Shown one piece after another: positions 5,504 through 5,924 of a stretch of 5,924 bases of DNA. A program made the position numbers and the translations under genes. The stretch is from an uncultured Eubacterium sp. GTDB lineage: Bacteria > Bacillota_A > Clostridia > Lachnospirales > Lachnospiraceae. The notes under the pieces were generated by a model. It made no database searches. It was not told the origin of the DNA and was given only the letters and a program-made list of their open reading frames with translations. Where the stretch lies: assembly GCA_948560485.1 (NCBI GenBank), contig CAOXUF010000049.1, positions 1-5,924 on the forward strand, written 5' to 3'. Within the stretch, counting starts at the first letter, position 1; each line of letters opens with the position of its first letter.

Positions 5504-5924
5504 TTAATCCTCAATTACATCATAGTAAATAGCACCTTCCGGCAGTTTTATATTTGGAACCCACAGTTTCTTGCCGCCCCAGCCCTTATTTCCAGTAACT
5601 TGGTACATGGTAAGAACAACCCTGCGAGGGAAAGAACCTCCAAGTTGCCAGTCATTTGGTGACAGCAACGCACCTGTGCCTTGTGCAACATCTCTGTTTC
5701 TTCGAACAATGAGTATGCCCTGAGTTGTTGGATTCTCTGCAAGCATTGTGTCTATGATAGACATAAAAGACGGCAGTTTAAAATCAGGGTCAGTTTCGAT
5801 ATGAGAGAGCACTTCTTTCATTAAGCGAAGACTTACCTGGTAATATGGCTCGTCATCGTCAAAAGAGGAGAGAAGGTCAGAAATCTGATTGATAGTATTG
5901 TTCTTTGGATTGAATGGATAATAA
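5504..5924 (-). CDS. Unidentified protein, C-terminal fragment; candidate effector of the modification module
   Basis: The frame is open from the window edge (first full codon at 5923) to TAA at 5506-5504, giving 139 residues; the Met at 5821 is internal. The family was not recognised. The fragment begins YYPFNPKNNTINQISDLL and contains a stretch DDDEPYYQVSLRLMKEVL. A predicted alpha/beta region follows, with GILIVRRNRDVAQGTGALLSP, DWQLGGSFPRRVVLTMYQVTG and NKGWGGKKLWVPNI, ending DVIED. There is no transmembrane segment, signal peptide or coiled coil, and no clear PD-(D/E)xK, HNH or Walker motif in this piece. Its position directly before vsr in the same transcription unit is where restriction endonucleases or accessory ATPases of Dcm-Vsr clusters are often found. 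That role is an inference from context only. Confidence 0.8.
   Translation of the reverse strand, partial: YYPFNPKNNTINQISDLLSSFDDDEPYYQVSLRLMKEVLSHIETDPDFKLPSFMSIIDTMLAENPTTQGILIVRRNRDVAQGTGALLSPNDWQLGGSFPRRVVLTMYQVTGNKGWGGKKLWVPNIKLPEGAIYYDVIED
5508..5512 (-). promoter_or_regulatory. vsr ribosome binding site inside the preceding gene
   Basis: GAGGA (- strand, 5512 down to 5508) ends 5 bases before ATG 5502-5500. It lies within the last codons (GAG GAT) of the upstream gene. The stop TAA (5506-5504) falls between it and the vsr start, which favours translational coupling and excludes the TTG at 5514. Confidence 0.8.

Noticed and set aside
5503..5514. TTG start giving a 141-residue Vsr
   Set aside because: The codon overlaps the ribosome binding site used by ATG 5502, and the shorter form matches E. 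coli Vsr residue numbering.
5200..5662. + strand open frames across vsr and its upstream gene
   Set aside because: They are antisense to the strongly supported Vsr frame, with no domain or ribosome binding site.
1..5924. CRISPR array, IS element, integrase, rRNA or riboswitch
   Set aside because: No regularly spaced repeats, transposase or recombinase motifs, rRNA sequence or recognisable riboswitch core were seen on either strand.

Overview
The window reads as AT-rich Firmicutes DNA, most likely Clostridia and perhaps a Lachnospiraceae-type gut bacterium. The basis is the codon usage, strong AGGAGG-type ribosome binding sites, a PcrA helicase with a Tudor-like C-terminus, and an RlmD/RlmCD-type rRNA methyltransferase. 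The taxonomic call is an inference; no rRNA or tRNA gene is present to confirm it. The first 16 bases and a 34-base block at 3289-3322 are Illumina adapter, not biology, so the window looks like the start of a draft contig.

Left part (17-3404, all + strand) is housekeeping. It holds the C-terminal two thirds of pcrA (cut by the contig edge), a 78-residue single-span membrane protein with a strongly acidic tail, a good intrinsic terminator, and an rlmD-family 23S rRNA m5U methyltransferase. The rlmD frame carries a 42-base artefact (adapter plus a short duplicated flank). Because 42 is a multiple of three, the frame stays open and a false 475-residue protein results. Removing it restores a normal 461-residue enzyme.

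The 257-base gap 3405-3661 holds a long-stem terminator for rlmD, an 8-bp perfect hairpin, and a well-formed extended -10 promoter. A 15-base motif occurs twice, once upstream of and once across the -35 box, and is a likely operator.

Right part (3662-5924) is a defence-type DNA modification module in convergent layout. On the + strand a small XRE-family regulator is followed after 6 bases by a C5-cytosine DNA methyltransferase. On the - strand an unidentified protein (C-terminal 139 residues only, running off the window) is followed after 1 base by a Vsr mismatch endonuclease. A single bidirectional terminator separates the two units. The expected logic is that the regulator tunes its own operon, the methyltransferase marks a target with 5-methylcytosine, and Vsr nicks T:G mismatches left by deamination of that base. 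The truncated - strand gene sits where a restriction or effector subunit would be expected, but its sequence was not recognised.

Main caution: the adapter at 3289-3322 lies between the housekeeping and modification parts. The matching flanks argue for one locus, but the linkage deserves checking in reads. No IS element, integrase, CRISPR array, tRNA or rRNA gene was found.
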